Of a stretch of 64,000 bases of DNA, positions 51,278-61,417 are shown one piece after another; position 1 is the first letter of the stretch; each line of letters starts with the position of its first letter. A program made the translations under genes and the position numbers. The DNA is taken from positions 496,001 through 560,000 of the forward strand of contig NZ_CP030047.1 of the NCBI RefSeq assembly GCF_015291625.1, read 5' to 3'. The DNA comes from Bradyrhizobium sp. CCBAU 53421 (GTDB taxonomy: Bacteria > Pseudomonadota > Alphaproteobacteria > Rhizobiales > Xanthobacteraceae). Under the pieces are notes generated by a model, which searched no databases, was not told where the DNA came from, and saw nothing but the letters and a program-made list of their open reading frames with translations.

Positions 51278-53335
51278 TCAGCGGCTGAACAGCTGCCGCA
51301 GCACGTCGTTCATCGCGGGATTGTCGTGCTGCTCGGCGGTGTCGGCCGGCGGAGGGGCGGGCGGCGGTGGCGCGGCGGCGGTCGGCGCGTCGGGGGTGGG
51401 CTGGGCGAGGCTGCGGCTCGGACGGGACGCGTTGCCCTGGTTGAGGGTGGAGAGGCCCTGCTGCAGCAGGTTCCCGATGGTGTCACCGAGCTGCCCGCCG
51501 AGCGGGTTGTTCTGGCCGGCGGCGCCGCCGCCTGGAGGCTGGCCGGTGCCGGGCTGCGCGCCGCCCTGCACGCCGTTGAGCAGGTTGGTCAGCCCGTTGA
51601 GACCCTGGCTCAGACCCTGACCATTCGCCCCGAACAGGCCCTTGCCCATCTCCTTGAGCTTGGCATAGGCGGCTTCTGGATTGTCGAGGATGCCCTGCAT
51701 CTCGGGATAGATCCGCGGGCTCACCCAGGGGCCCTCGATCATCACGGGGATGCCGAGGCCGACCGGATTGCCGGCGCGGCCCTGGCCTTCGGTGGTCATC
51801 ACGAGCTGCGGCTCGACACGGAACCCGATCTGGCGGGTGTTGAGATCGATGGTGCCGACCCCGCTCATCTTCACCAGCGGCCCGATCAGGTTGAGATCGG
51901 TGGTGACGGCCTGGCCCTTGTCGAGCTTGAACGAGGCCGAGAGCTGGCTGAGATCGGTCGACAGCTCCTGACCCTGCTGCCAGCCCGAGAGGGTGCTGGT
52001 GGTGAGGTTGCGGATCATCTGCGCGACGTTGAGGCCGAGGATCTTGCCGTCCTGGAACACGACAAAGGCGGTGCCGCCGAGATTGCCGACGATGGCGCGT
52101 TCGCTGCTGCCCTGCGAGGTCAGCGCGATCTTCGCCTGCATCCTGCCGTCGAGCTTGTCGAACTCGGCGAGGCTCTTCAGCACCGGCAGCGCCCGCACGC
52201 CGGCGAGATCGAGCCGCAGCGCGTAGGTCGGCGTGGCGCTCCTCGCGTCGATCGTGACGTCGCCATTGGCGGTGCCCTCATAGGCGCCGAGATTGCCGAG
52301 CTTCCCCTTCAGCACGCCGCTGTCAACAGATGCATCGATCGCCGCCTGCGCGAAGCGGCCGTCGCCGATCACGAGCTCGGCCGTCGAGATGCGCGCCTGG
52401 GCGTCGACGTAATTCAGGCCGTTGAGATCGATCGCCGCGTTGCTCCAGCTGTTGGTGCCCAACGGCTGCGCCGCGTCGGACTGGCCCGGCGTCGGCGCGA
52501 TCGAAATGCGCTGGAAGTCGAGATCGAGCTTCACCAGCGGCTTGTTGCTGGCGAAGTCGACCGAGGCCCAGCCGGTGAAGCCGCCGTCGCCGAGCGTGCC
52601 CGACACGCCGTTGAACATCAGCACCGTGCCGTTCAGGCGCGCTTCGGCATTCGCCTTGATCGCCGCGGGCAGCAGGCCGGGCGCGTCGATGTTGAACTCG
52701 GCCGGCATGTTCTGACGCTCGAGCGGCCCTTGCGGCGCGGTCGCGCGGATCTCGAACTTCAGCGGCTTGTCGCTCGCGCGCGCATTCCCGGTGATGACGA
52801 TCTTGCGGTCGCTGCCGATCGTCGCGTCGGCGTTGAACGTCTCGATCCGGTTCTCGACCCGGTCGCGCACATTGGCGAACACGATGGTGCCGCGGTTGAT
52901 GCTGACATGCCGGATCGTGATGCCGCCACTCTCGGAGGCGGCAGACTTCGCCGGCGGATTATGGTCGCGGGTGCGCTCGCGTTGCAGCGGCAGATTGATG
53001 ACCGGCTTCTCGATCACGAGATCGGTGACGTCGGGCCGGCCCGACCACAGGCTCGACAGCGTCATCTCGGCTTCGACGCTGCCGGCCGCGAACCGGTTGT
53101 TGGCCTCGCGCTCCCGCGGATCGTGCAAGACGACGTCGCGCAGCGTCAGATTGACGGTCGGCCAAAGGCTAACCTTGGCGCCGCCATTGATGGCAAGCGT
53201 GTAGCCGGTCTCCCGTTCGACCCGTTCGGTTATGGCCGACGTGAGGAAGGAGGACGGGATTCCGACCGCGGCCACCAGCGCGATGATCACAATCACGGCA
53301 GCGATGGCGGCCCCGGCGAATTTCAGTGCTCTCAT
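51278..53335 (-). CDS. AsmA-family envelope protein
   Basis: The 685-residue protein has an N-terminal membrane anchor (4-27) and a long beta-rich AsmA domain (GYTLAINGGAKVSLWPTVNLTLRDVVLHDP near the start, then many AsmA-type strands, ending with GTANGDVTIDARSATPTYALRLDLAGVRA, DLNTRQIGFRVEPQLVM and GNPVGLGIPVMIEGPWVSPRIYPE). The AsmA/TamB-like family forms periplasmic lipid-transfer bridges or controls outer-membrane assembly. The C-terminus is low-complexity (Pro/Ala/Gln-rich). It is divergent from the crp-type gene at 53548. Confidence 0.9.
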   Translation of the reverse strand: MRALKFAGAAIAAVIVIIALVAAVGIPSSFLTSAITERVERETGYTLAINGGAKVSLWPTVNLTLRDVVLHDPREREANNRFAAGSVEAEMTLSSLWSGRPDVTDLVIEKPVINLPLQRERTRDHNPPAKSAASESGGITIRHVSINRGTIVFANVRDRVENRIETFNADATIGSDRKIVITGNARASDKPLKFEIRATAPQGPLERQNMPAEFNIDAPGLLPAAIKANAEARLNGTVLMFNGVSGTLGDGGFTGWASVDFASNKPLVKLDLDFQRISIAPTPGQSDAAQPLGTNSWSNAAIDLNGLNYVDAQARISTAELVIGDGRFAQAAIDASVDSGVLKGKLGNLGAYEGTANGDVTIDARSATPTYALRLDLAGVRALPVLKSLAEFDKLDGRMQAKIALTSQGSSERAIVGNLGGTAFVVFQDGKILGLNVAQMIRNLTTSTLSGWQQGQELSTDLSQLSASFKLDKGQAVTTDLNLIGPLVKMSGVGTIDLNTRQIGFRVEPQLVMTTEGQGRAGNPVGLGIPVMIEGPWVSPRIYPEMQGILDNPEAAYAKLKEMGKGLFGANGQGLSQGLNGLTNLLNGVQGGAQPGTGQPPGGGAAGQNNPLGGQLGDTIGNLLQQGLSTLNQGNASRPSRSLAQPTPDAPTAAAPPPPAPPPADTAEQHDNPAMNDVLRQLFSR

Positions 53336-53547
53336 ATCGATATTCCAGGCCGGGCAGACAGGGTTCCGCCGCGGAAAGGGACGGCCGGTCGCACGAGATT
53401 ATCCCGCAAACGGGACCTCGCTCCAACGAGGTGAAAAATAATCCGTTACCAGCATGAACTTATGTGACCTCTCACACACTCTTATGAGGGTGATTTTTGC
53501 TAACCGGGCGTCAGGGGACCGCTCGGATGGATTTGGAAGGCAATACA

Positions 53548-54222
53548 ATGAGCAAACAGGCCGAATTTGCGGTCATTCTGAAAATGAACCCTATGTTCGC
53601 CGATCTCGGTGCGGACGAATTGCAGCGGCTCTCGGGCCTCTGCCACACCCAGCAGCTCGCCACCGGCGAGGTGCTGTTCCAGAAAGGCGATCCCGGCGAT
53701 GCCCTGTTCGGGGTCCGCCGCGGCCAGATGCGCATCGAAACCGGAGCCTCCGACGGCAGCCGGCTCACATTGAACTTCATGGGCTCCGGCGATCTGTTCG
53801 GCGAAGTCGCCGTGCTCGACGGTCAGGATCGCACCGCGGATGCGACCGCGGGCGAGCCCACCGAACTGTTCGTCCTGCGGCGGGAGGATTTCCTCGGTTT
53901 CCTCGAGCGCGAGCCGAAGGTCGCGGTCCGCCTGATCGAATTGCTGTGCCAGCGCATCCGCTGGCAGAGCGAGCGGATGGAAGAATCCGTGCTGCAACCG
54001 TTGCCGGTCCGCCTTGCACGCCGGCTGTGCGCGCTGGCCGAGGATTTCGGTTCCGAGGTGCATATCTCGCAGGAACAGCTCGGCATCTTCGTCGGCGCAG
54101 CGCGCGAGAGCGTCAACCGGCAACTGCAGACCTGGCGCAAGGACGGCATCGTCGACCTGCAACGCGGGCGGATCATGCTGCACAACATGACCAAATTGAC
54201 GGCGGTCGCGCGCAACGATTAG
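53548..54222 (+). CDS. Crp/Fnr-family regulator (third copy)
   Basis: The 224-residue protein has a cyclic-nucleotide-binding beta-roll (about 10-120; LATGEVLFQKGDPGDALFGVRRGQMRI, GDLFGEVAVLDGQDRTADATA) and a Crp HTH (EVHISQEQLGIFVGAARESVNRQLQTWRKDGIVDLQRGRI). The FGEVAVLDGQDRTADATA segment keeps the Glu and Arg of a phosphate-binding cassette much better than the pair at 16-18 kb, so this one may really bind cAMP or cGMP. The start ATG at 53548 follows GGAAGG; an upstream ATG at 53527 lacks a site. Confidence 0.92.
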   Translation: MSKQAEFAVILKMNPMFADLGADELQRLSGLCHTQQLATGEVLFQKGDPGDALFGVRRGQMRIETGASDGSRLTLNFMGSGDLFGEVAVLDGQDRTADATAGEPTELFVLRREDFLGFLEREPKVAVRLIELLCQRIRWQSERMEESVLQPLPVRLARRLCALAEDFGSEVHISQEQLGIFVGAARESVNRQLQTWRKDGIVDLQRGRIMLHNMTKLTAVARND

Positions 54223-54460
54223 AGCGTCTTCGCGCGAAGCAGACGCGCCTTCGCGTGCAGAAAACGCGTCAAACCAGGCGCTGAACGGATCGCATGCAAC
54301 GCGCGCGCGAGGATCACATCCTCTCGCGCGCCCTGCTTGCGCGTGTTGACGCACTCTTGCCTAAAAGACGTGCTTGCATGATGTGGCCGGTATCGCTTTC
54401 ATCGGCCTGCCGGTCCTTGGGGTGACACCCAGCCTTGCTGGCCTCACGCCATCCACCAGC
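54223..54460. other. Intergenic region after the Crp/Fnr gene
   Basis: No protein is supported. The stretch includes short palindromes (GCGTCTTCGCGCGAAGCAGACGC type, TCGCGCGC repeats) and leads to the strong hairpin at 54461-54500. A small RNA ending at that hairpin is possible (about 54370-54500) but not demonstrated. Confidence 0.35.
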
Positions 54461-54500
54461 AAACCCCTGCGGTCTCTTTCCCGTTGACCGCAGGGGTTTT
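54461..54500. terminator. Bidirectional Rho-independent-type terminator
   Basis: AAACCCCTGCGGTC and GACCGCAGGGGTTTT form a 13-14-bp stem around an 11-base loop. Plus-strand product ends with TTTT, minus-strand with TTT. It lies 46 bases past the AraC stop (minus) and 239 bases past the Crp/Fnr stop (plus), between convergent genes. Confidence 0.75.
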
Positions 54501-54545
54501 GCATTCCGACATTTGCATTCCGAGAAATGCGTGGCGCGAATGCGC

Positions 54546-55451
54546 CTACCGCAACACCACTTCGGGATTGGCCCAGCGCAGATATTGGCGCGGCGCGGCG
54601 CCGAGCTCGCGCTTGAACATCGCGGCGAACGCGCTCGGGCTTTCATAGCCGACGTCGAGCGCAACGCAGGTGACGGCCTCGCCGGCGCCGAGCCGCGCCA
54701 GCGCTTCCAGCAGCCGTACCCGCTGGCGCCATTCCGCAAAGCTCTGTCCGGTCTCGCGCCGGAACAGACGCGTCAACGTCCGCCGGCTGAGCTGGCAGCG
54801 ATCGGCCCATTCGTCGAGCGTGAGATCGGAGCTCGGATCGACCAGCACCGCTTCGCAGATCGCGGCGAGCCGCGGATCGGGCGGCACCTGCACATGCAGC
54901 GACACTTCGGGCATCCGGCCGATCTCATCGAGCAGGAAATCGACCAGCCGGCCGTCGCGCCCTTCGGGATCGTAACGCGTCGGCATGTGGACTGCTTCTT
55001 CCATCAACGCTTCGACCAGCGCGGAGACCTTGATCAGGCGGCAGGTCGCCGGCGCATTCCGCACCCGATCCGGCGTGACATAGATGGTCTGGATCTCGAC
55101 CTCGCCCCACGCACGCGACTGGTGCGCAACGCCGGCCGGAATCCACAGGCCGTGGCCGGGCGGCACGACGAAATGGCCGCGCTCGGTCATCATCGAGGTC
55201 ACGCCTGCGGTCTGCAGGATGAATTGGTCGCGGCGATGCGCGTGTCGCGCGCTCGTGCTTTCGTTCGGATAGGAGGCCGCCATCGCCGCGAGCGGCCGTT
55301 CGACCAGTTGCAATTGTCCGGCATAATGCGCGGCAGCTACGGGACCGGACTGCTTGCGGCACACGCGCAAACCGGTGGTGTCATTTCGTCGCGCTGCGAC
55401 TTTCAAGTGTCGTGAGCTCCTGATCGATCGTCGTTTTCGCAGGGTGCTCAT
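54546..55451 (-). CDS. AraC-family regulator with cupin sensor domain
   Basis: The 301-residue protein has an N-terminal cupin (about 45-140; STSARHAHRRDQFILQ, VVPPGHGLWIPAGVAHQSRAWGEVEI) and a C-terminal AraC double HTH (about 200-298; LTLDEWADRCQLSRRTLTRLFRRETGQSFAEWRQRVRLLEAL, VGYESPSAFAAMFKRELGAAPRQYL). The start ATG at 55451 follows GGAAG. It is divergent from the peptide-type ABC operon across 141 bp and may regulate it (inference). Confidence 0.9.
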   Translation of the reverse strand: MSTLRKRRSIRSSRHLKVAARRNDTTGLRVCRKQSGPVAAAHYAGQLQLVERPLAAMAASYPNESTSARHAHRRDQFILQTAGVTSMMTERGHFVVPPGHGLWIPAGVAHQSRAWGEVEIQTIYVTPDRVRNAPATCRLIKVSALVEALMEEAVHMPTRYDPEGRDGRLVDFLLDEIGRMPEVSLHVQVPPDPRLAAICEAVLVDPSSDLTLDEWADRCQLSRRTLTRLFRRETGQSFAEWRQRVRLLEALARLGAGEAVTCVALDVGYESPSAFAAMFKRELGAAPRQYLRWANPEVVLR

Positions 55452-55592
55452 GCATCTTCCGGGCCAGTTGGCCCGATCGCGATGGTTGTTGTCCCCATTC
55501 AGGTAGCGCGGGATAGGGCGTTTGGCAACAATGCCTCACCCCGCGACATTCGCCGAAATCGAATGCCTGACGCGCGGCGACGGAGAGGTCCG

Positions 55593-57170
55593 ATGAACAG
55601 ACGCGAATTCACCAAGGCGATGCTGGCCTGCGGTGCAGCCATCCCGTTCGGCATCACGCGGGCGGCGGGCCAGACCCGCGGTGGAACGCTCAACACCATC
55701 ATCCAGCCCGAGCCGCCGGTCCTGGTGACCGCGCTGAACCAGCAGCAGCCGACCCTGACGCTCGGCGGCAAGATCTATGAAGGCCTGCTGAAATACGGCG
55801 CCGACCTCAAGCCGATGCCCGGCATGGCGCAGTCCTGGGAGATCTCGCCTGACGGCCTGACCTACACATTCAAGCTGTTTCCGGGCATCACCTTCCACGA
55901 CGGCAAGCCGATGACCTCGGAGGACGTGGTCTTCAGCTGCATGAAGCTGCTGGTGGAGACGCATCCGCGCGCGCGGCAGAACTTCGCCCGCGTGGCGTCG
56001 GCCGAAGCACCCGATCCGCTCACCGTCGTGTTCAAGCTGAAGCAGCCGTTCGCGCCGTTCATCGGCTGCTTCGACTGCACGTCCGCACCGATCGTGCCCA
56101 AGCACATCTACGAGGGCACCGACTATCGCAAGAACCCCGACAACGACAAGGCGATCGGCACCGGCCCCTTCAAGCTGAAGGAATGGGTGCGCGGCTCGCA
56201 CGTTCACCTCGTCCGCCACGATGGCTACTATCTGAAGGACGAGCCTTATCTCGACGAGATCGTCTACCGCGTGATTCCGGATGCGGCCTCGCGCGCCCTC
56301 GCGCTCGAGAACGGCACCGTGCAGCTGGTGCAATGGTCCGACGTCGAATTCTATGACGTGCAGCGCTTCAAGGCGCAGAAGAACCTCGAATTCACCACCA
56401 AGGGCTACGAGTATTTCGCGCCGCATCAATGGCTCGAGATGAACAATCGCATCGCGCCGATGAACGACAAGCGGTTCCGGCAGGCGGTGATGCACCTGAT
56501 CGATCGCGAGGCGTTCAGCAAGCGGGTGTATTTCGGCAACGCCAAGGTCGCGACCGGCCCGGTCTCGTCGAAGACAAAGTTCTACGATCCGAACGTGAAG
56601 CGCTACGAGTTCTCGGTCGACAAGGCCAAGGCGTTGCTCGACGACATGGGATTGAAAGCGGGCGCCAACGGCAAGCGGGCCGAGATCAAGTACATCGTGC
56701 CGCCCTATGGCGAGTCCTATCAGCGCGCCGGCGAATTCTTCCGCCAGAGCTTTGCGCGCGTCGGCATCGACCTCGTGCTTGTCGGTACCGACATGGCCGG
56801 CTGGGCCGAGAAGGTCGGCAACTGGGACTACGAGATGACCCAGAATCTGCTCTACCAGCTCGGCGATCCCGCGCTCGGCGTGGCCCGCACCTATATTTCG
56901 TCGAACATCAAGAAGGGCATCCTGTTCTCGAACACGCAAGGCTACTCGAACCCCGAGGTCGACCGACTGTTCGATGAAGCCGCGATCACGCTCGACGAAG
57001 CCAAGCGCCAGGAGCTCTACAGCAAGGTGCAGCAGATCCTGGTCGAGGATGTGCCGGTGGCCTGGACGCTCGAGATCGAATATCCCATCATCTACGACAA
57101 GGCGTTCAAGAACATCGTGACGACGGGCATCGGCTCGCACGAAACCTTCGGGTCGGTCTACAAATCGTGA
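55593..57170 (+). CDS. ABC transporter substrate-binding protein, family 5 (peptide/glycoside type)
   Basis: The 525-residue periplasmic protein has a twin-arginine-like signal (MNRREFTKAMLACGAAIPFGITRAAG) and an SBP_bac_5 domain: GGTLNTIIQPEPPVL, TFHDGKPMTSEDVVFSCM, AIGTGPFKLKEW and the C-terminal VPVAWTLEIEYPII. It binds di/oligopeptides or other small molecules for the permeases that follow. ATG at 55593 follows GGAGAGG. Its stop overlaps the GTG of the next gene (GTGA), so the operon is coupled. Confidence 0.9.
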   Translation: MNRREFTKAMLACGAAIPFGITRAAGQTRGGTLNTIIQPEPPVLVTALNQQQPTLTLGGKIYEGLLKYGADLKPMPGMAQSWEISPDGLTYTFKLFPGITFHDGKPMTSEDVVFSCMKLLVETHPRARQNFARVASAEAPDPLTVVFKLKQPFAPFIGCFDCTSAPIVPKHIYEGTDYRKNPDNDKAIGTGPFKLKEWVRGSHVHLVRHDGYYLKDEPYLDEIVYRVIPDAASRALALENGTVQLVQWSDVEFYDVQRFKAQKNLEFTTKGYEYFAPHQWLEMNNRIAPMNDKRFRQAVMHLIDREAFSKRVYFGNAKVATGPVSSKTKFYDPNVKRYEFSVDKAKALLDDMGLKAGANGKRAEIKYIVPPYGESYQRAGEFFRQSFARVGIDLVLVGTDMAGWAEKVGNWDYEMTQNLLYQLGDPALGVARTYISSNIKKGILFSNTQGYSNPEVDRLFDEAAITLDEAKRQELYSKVQQILVEDVPVAWTLEIEYPIIYDKAFKNIVTTGIGSHETFGSVYKS

Positions 57171-58168
57171 CCCGGCTCGGGAGCGCAACGGCGATCGGGC
57201 TCCAGGCGATCAGCCGCATCGCTCAGCTCGTCGCCGTGATCCTCGTCATCGCGACGTTCAACTTCGTGCTGGTGCGGGCCGCCCCCGGCGATCCGGCCCA
57301 GGTGATGGCCGGGCAATCCGGCGCGTCCGATCCAAAACTGCTCGATGATCTGCGCAAGGAGTACGGGCTCGACAAGCCGTACTTCGTGCAGCTCGTAAGT
57401 CACCTCGGCCGCGTCGTCAGGCTCGATCTCGGCTACTCCTATCGCCAGCGCCGCCCGGTCGTCGACCTGATCCTCGAACGGCTTCCGGCGACGCTGCTGC
57501 TGACGGTGACGGCGTTCTGCCTCGCGCTCCTGATCGGCACCGCGCTCGGCGCGCTGGCGGGGCTCGCGGCCGGCAGCGTGCTCGACACGGTGTTCACCGT
57601 GCTCTCGCTGGTGCTCTACGCGACGCCGGTGTTCTGGCTCGGCCTGATGCTGGTGCTGGTGTTCTCGGTGACGCTCGGCTGGCTGCCGCCGTTCGGCTAC
57701 GAGACCATCAACGTCCAGCTCTCCCCGATCGAGCACGCGCTCGACATCATGAAGCACATGATCATGCCGGTCACCTCGCTGGCGGCGATCTACCTGGCGA
57801 TCTATGCACGGCTGATGCGATCCTCGATCATCGAGGTCGCGCAGCAGGATTTCATCAAGACGGCGCGCGCCAAGGGCCTGTCCGGCACGCGGATCGTGGT
57901 CGGCCACATGCTGCGCAATGCGCTGGTGCCGGTCGTCACCGTCGCCGGCATGCAGGCCGGCGCGCTGGTCGGCGGTGCCGTGGTGATCGAGACGGTGTTC
58001 GCCTGGCCCGGCCTCGGCCGCCTGACCTTCGAGGCGCTATTGCAGCGCGACTATCCGGTGCTGCTCGGTATCTTCCTGATCCTCTCGATCGTCGTGATCG
58101 CGCTCAATCTGCTGACCGACCTGGTCTACCGCCTGATCGATCCGCGCATGACCACTGGGGCGGCGTGA
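57167..58168 (+). CDS. ABC permease, DppB/OppB type
   Basis: The 333-residue membrane protein has six predicted helices. It opens with the typical VILVIATFNFVLVRAAPGDPAQVMAG segment and has the EAA-loop equivalent RSSIIEVAQQDFIKTARAKGLSGTRIVVGHMLRNALVPVVT. GTG start at 57167 overlaps the preceding stop (GTGA). Its stop overlaps the next start. It pairs with the DppC-type permease at 58168. Confidence 0.92.
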   Translation: MTRLGSATAIGLQAISRIAQLVAVILVIATFNFVLVRAAPGDPAQVMAGQSGASDPKLLDDLRKEYGLDKPYFVQLVSHLGRVVRLDLGYSYRQRRPVVDLILERLPATLLLTVTAFCLALLIGTALGALAGLAAGSVLDTVFTVLSLVLYATPVFWLGLMLVLVFSVTLGWLPPFGYETINVQLSPIEHALDIMKHMIMPVTSLAAIYLAIYARLMRSSIIEVAQQDFIKTARAKGLSGTRIVVGHMLRNALVPVVTVAGMQAGALVGGAVVIETVFAWPGLGRLTFEALLQRDYPVLLGIFLILSIVVIALNLLTDLVYRLIDPRMTTGAA

Positions 58169-59001
58169 TGGAGACAGCGCGCGCCTTCCTGCGTCATCCC
58201 AGCGGAATGATCGGGCTTGTCCTGCTGCTCGTCGTTGTCGTCGTCGCGATCATCGCGCCGATCGTGTTTCCGGTCTCGCCCTGGGAAATGGTCGGTGCGC
58301 CGTTCACACCGCCGGGTGAAGACGGATTATGGCTCGGCGGCGATACGCTCGGCCGTGATGTCGCGGCCGGCGTCGCCTATGGCGCGCGCGTCTCGCTGCT
58401 GATCGGCATCGCGTCGGCGCTCGCAGCGATGGCGATCGGCGTCGTGATCGGCGCGATCTCGGGTTATTTCGGCGGCAAGGTCGATCTGGTGCTGATGCGG
58501 ATGACGGAGTTGTTCCAGACAATTCCGGCCTTCGTGCTGGCGATCCTGCTGGTCGCGACCTTCAATCCATCGCTGCTGACGATCATCCTGACCATCGGGG
58601 CGGTGAGCTGGCCGCCGCTGGCGCGGCTGACACGCGCCGAATTTCTCCGTCTCCGCCATCGCGAGTTCGTCGAGGCCGCGCTGTGCCAGGGCGAGCGCAC
58701 CTGGCGAATCGTGCTCGGCCACATCCTGCCGAATGCGATCTCGCCGATCCTGGTGGTGACGTCGCTGACGGTCGCGACCGCGATCCTGCTGGAAAGCGCG
58801 CTGTCCTTCATGGGGCTCGGCGATCCCAATCTGATGTCGTGGGGCTTCATGATCGGCGCGGGGCGCACCGTGATCCGCAATGCGTGGTGGATGAGCGTGT
58901 TTCCCGGCGTTGCCATCCTCGTCACCGTGCTGGCGATCAACCTGTTCGGCGAAGGCCTGTCCGACGTCCTCAACCCGCGCGTCTCGAGGCGCCGGTCATG
59001 A
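58168..59001 (+). CDS. ABC permease, DppC/OppC type
   Basis: The protein has about 277 residues with six helices; the loop is EFLRLRHREFVEAALCQGERTWRIVLGHILPNAISPILVV. ATG at 58168 overlaps the stop of the partner permease (TGATG); a GTG at 58165 would add one residue. Its own stop overlaps the ATPase start (ATGA), so all four genes are translationally coupled. Confidence 0.92.
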   Translation: METARAFLRHPSGMIGLVLLLVVVVVAIIAPIVFPVSPWEMVGAPFTPPGEDGLWLGGDTLGRDVAAGVAYGARVSLLIGIASALAAMAIGVVIGAISGYFGGKVDLVLMRMTELFQTIPAFVLAILLVATFNPSLLTIILTIGAVSWPPLARLTRAEFLRLRHREFVEAALCQGERTWRIVLGHILPNAISPILVVTSLTVATAILLESALSFMGLGDPNLMSWGFMIGAGRTVIRNAWWMSVFPGVAILVTVLAINLFGEGLSDVLNPRVSRRRS

Positions 59002-60692
59002 GCGACGCCATGCAGTCCAGCGCGCCGGTTCTTGCGGTCGATGATCTCTCGATCGCGCTCCCCAAGGGCGGCGACCGGCCTCTCGCGGTCGAGAACGTGT
59101 CGTTTGAGATCAAGCCGAACGAGGTGGTCTGTCTGGTCGGCGAATCCGGCTCCGGCAAGTCGATGATCGCCCATGCCGTGCTGCAACTGTTGCCGCGCGG
59201 CGTCGATATCGTGTCCGGCAGCGTGACGGTCGCGGGGAAGGATCCGTCGAAGCTCGACGGCCGTGGTCTGCGAAACCTGCGTGGCGGCAATGCCGCGATG
59301 ATCTTCCAGGAGCCGTTGTCCTCGCTCAATCCGCTCAAGCGGGTCGGCAAGCAGATCGAGGAGATGATCCTGGCGCACCAGCGGCCGACGCCATCGACGG
59401 CGGAGGTCCGCGAGCGGGTGCAGACGCTGCTGACGCAGGTCGGGCTGCCGAACCCGCTGCTGCTGGAGAAGAGCTATCCGTTCGAGCTGTCCGGCGGCCA
59501 GCGCCAACGCGTGATGATCGCGATGGCGATGGCCAACCGGCCTGCGCTGCTGATCGCGGACGAGCCGACCACCGCGCTCGATGTCACGACCCAGCGCCAG
59601 ATCCTGCGCCTGATCGACGATCTCCGGCGCGAGCGCGGCATGGGCGTGTTGCTGATCACCCATGATTTCGGCGTCGTCGCCGACGTCGCCGATCGCGTCG
59701 TGGTGCTGCGCCATGGCAAGGTGGTCGAGCAGGGCACCGCCAGCGAGGTGCTGCGCAATCCGGAGGCCGCCTACACCCGCGAATTGATCGACGCGGTTCC
59801 GAAGGCGCGGCTTGCCGATATCCATGACACGATCGTGCGGCCGGAGCCGCTGCTGGAAGTCGTCAGCCTGCAAAAGACCTTTCGGGTCAAGCGCGGCTGG
59901 TTGCAGCCGCCGCGCGAGGTGGTCGCCGCGGACGGCATCTCGCTGACCCTGCACGAAGGCGAGACGCTGGCCGTCGTCGGCGAATCCGGCTCCGGCAAAT
60001 CCACGCTCGGGCGCATGATCATGCGGCTGACCGAGCCGGATGCCGGCGCCATCCGTTTCGGCGGCGCGGACCTGCGGCAACTGCGCGGCGAGGCCTTGCG
60101 CCAGGCGCGGCGGCAGCTCCAGATCGTGTTCCAGGATCCGTTTGCCAGCCTCGATCCGCGCCAGAAGGTCGGCGATGCCATCGCGCGGGGCCCGATGGCC
60201 TACGGTACCTCGCGCACTGATGCGATGGCGCAGGCGAGGAAGCTGCTGGTGCGGGTCGGCCTGTCGGAAACCGCCGCGGATCGCTACCCGCACGAATTCT
60301 CGGGCGGCCAGCGCCAGCGCATCTGCATCGCGCGGGCGCTCGCACTCAAGCCGCGGGTCCTGATCGCCGACGAGGCGGTGTCGGCGCTCGACGTGTCGGT
60401 GCAGGCCCAGGTGCTGGCGCTGCTCGCCGAGCTGCGCCAGGAGATGCGGCTCGCGATGATCTTCATCACCCATGATTTGCGGATCGCCGCCGAGATCGCC
60501 GACCGCGTCATCGTGCTGCAGAAGGGACGCATCGTCGAGGAAGGCAGCACGGCCGAGGTCTTCACCGCGCCGCGCCAGGCCTATACGCGTGACCTGCTCG
60601 ATGCGATCCCTGGTCGCGATTTCTTCGACCAGCCGGGCTTTGCGGCCGCGGCCGAGACGGCGAGGATCGATTCCGGCATCGACGCGGTATAG
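58998..60692 (+). CDS. Fused DppD-DppF ABC ATPase
   Basis: The 564-residue protein has two complete ABC modules. Module 1: Walker [20 protein letters not shown], signature LSGGQRQR and THD of the H-loop. Module 2: [34 protein letters not shown] and ITHD. Dpp/Opp systems usually have two separate ATPases (about 330 residues each); the fusion is common in alphaproteobacteria. It drives the SBP-permease set of this operon. ATG at 58998 gives the ATGA overlap. Transport is of peptides, or possibly nickel or another small ligand; the substrate is not visible. Confidence 0.93.
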   Translation: MSDAMQSSAPVLAVDDLSIALPKGGDRPLAVENVSFEIKPNEVVCLVGESGSGKSMIAHAVLQLLPRGVDIVSGSVTVAGKDPSKLDGRGLRNLRGGNAAMIFQEPLSSLNPLKRVGKQIEEMILAHQRPTPSTAEVRERVQTLLTQVGLPNPLLLEKSYPFELSGGQRQRVMIAMAMANRPALLIADEPTTALDVTTQRQILRLIDDLRRERGMGVLLITHDFGVVADVADRVVVLRHGKVVEQGTASEVLRNPEAAYTRELIDAVPKARLADIHDTIVRPEPLLEVVSLQKTFRVKRGWLQPPREVVAADGISLTLHEGETLAVVGESGSGKSTLGRMIMRLTEPDAGAIRFGGADLRQLRGEALRQARRQLQIVFQDPFASLDPRQKVGDAIARGPMAYGTSRTDAMAQARKLLVRVGLSETAADRYPHEFSGGQRQRICIARALALKPRVLIADEAVSALDVSVQAQVLALLAELRQEMRLAMIFITHDLRIAAEIADRVIVLQKGRIVEEGSTAEVFTAPRQAYTRDLLDAIPGRDFFDQPGFAAAAETARIDSGIDAV

Positions 60693-60716
60693 ACTAACAA
60701 TAAAGGGAGGTTCGCT

Positions 60717-61352
60717 ATGGGTCATGAGGGCGCAGGCGGCAAGCCGCCGGTCAAGTCGCAGGAGGATCTTCGTGGGCATTTCGGGCAAGTGAGCCCGCTC
60801 GCGGAGAAGAAGGTGCTCAACCATCTCGACAAGTTCTGCCGCGACTTCATCGCGCTGTCGCCGTTCCTGGTCATCGCCTCCAGCGACGGCAAGGGCCACG
60901 CCGACGCGAGCCCGCGCGGCGATGCGCCGGGCTTCGTCTCGGTGCTCGACGACAAGACGCTGCTGATCCCGGACCGCCGCGGCAACAACCGGGTCGATAC
61001 GTTCGGCAATATCCTGGCCTCGCCCGGCGTCGGGCTGATCTTCATGGTGCCGGGCATCAACGAGACGCTTCGGATCAACGGGCGGGCGGAGATTTCGCAG
61101 GAGCCGGATCTCCTGACGCCGCTGACGGTGCAGAACGTCACGCCGATCATCGGCATGAAGGTGCATGTCGATGAGACCTACTTCCATTGCGGCAAGGCGC
61201 TGATGCGCTCGAAGCTATGGAATCCCGCCGCGCAGGTCGAGCGCCACAGCTTCCCGACGCTGGGCCGCATCATCGCCGAGCAGACCGCAGCGATCGAGGT
61301 CGAGACCGCCGAGAAGGCGATGGAAGAGGCGTATCGGACGCGGCTGTACTAG
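60717..61352 (+). CDS. PPOX-type FMN-binding protein
   Basis: The 211-residue protein has a pyridoxamine-5'-phosphate-oxidase-like split barrel (VLNHLDKFCRDFIALSPFLVIASSDGKGHADASPRGDAPGFV, LLIPDRRGNNRVDTFGNILASPGVGLIFMVPGINETLRINGRAEI). This is the FMN-dependent PPOX-type flavoprotein family whose members bind flavin with varied redox roles. ATG at 60717 follows GGGAGG. It lies 24 bases after the ATPase stop and may be co-transcribed with the transporter. Confidence 0.88.
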   Translation: MGHEGAGGKPPVKSQEDLRGHFGQVSPLAEKKVLNHLDKFCRDFIALSPFLVIASSDGKGHADASPRGDAPGFVSVLDDKTLLIPDRRGNNRVDTFGNILASPGVGLIFMVPGINETLRINGRAEISQEPDLLTPLTVQNVTPIIGMKVHVDETYFHCGKALMRSKLWNPAAQVERHSFPTLGRIIAEQTAAIEVETAEKAMEEAYRTRLY

Positions 61353-61417
61353 GGCTTGATGAAACCGCATTGAATCGGTCTTGCCGCGAGCCGGTTCATC
61401 CCCTGCCGTCCACCGCC

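Noticed and set aside
58464..61187. 907-residue open frame antisense to the ABC operon and PPOX gene
   Set aside because: It spans four clear genes on the other strand and shows the His/Arg/Asp-rich composition of shadow frames.
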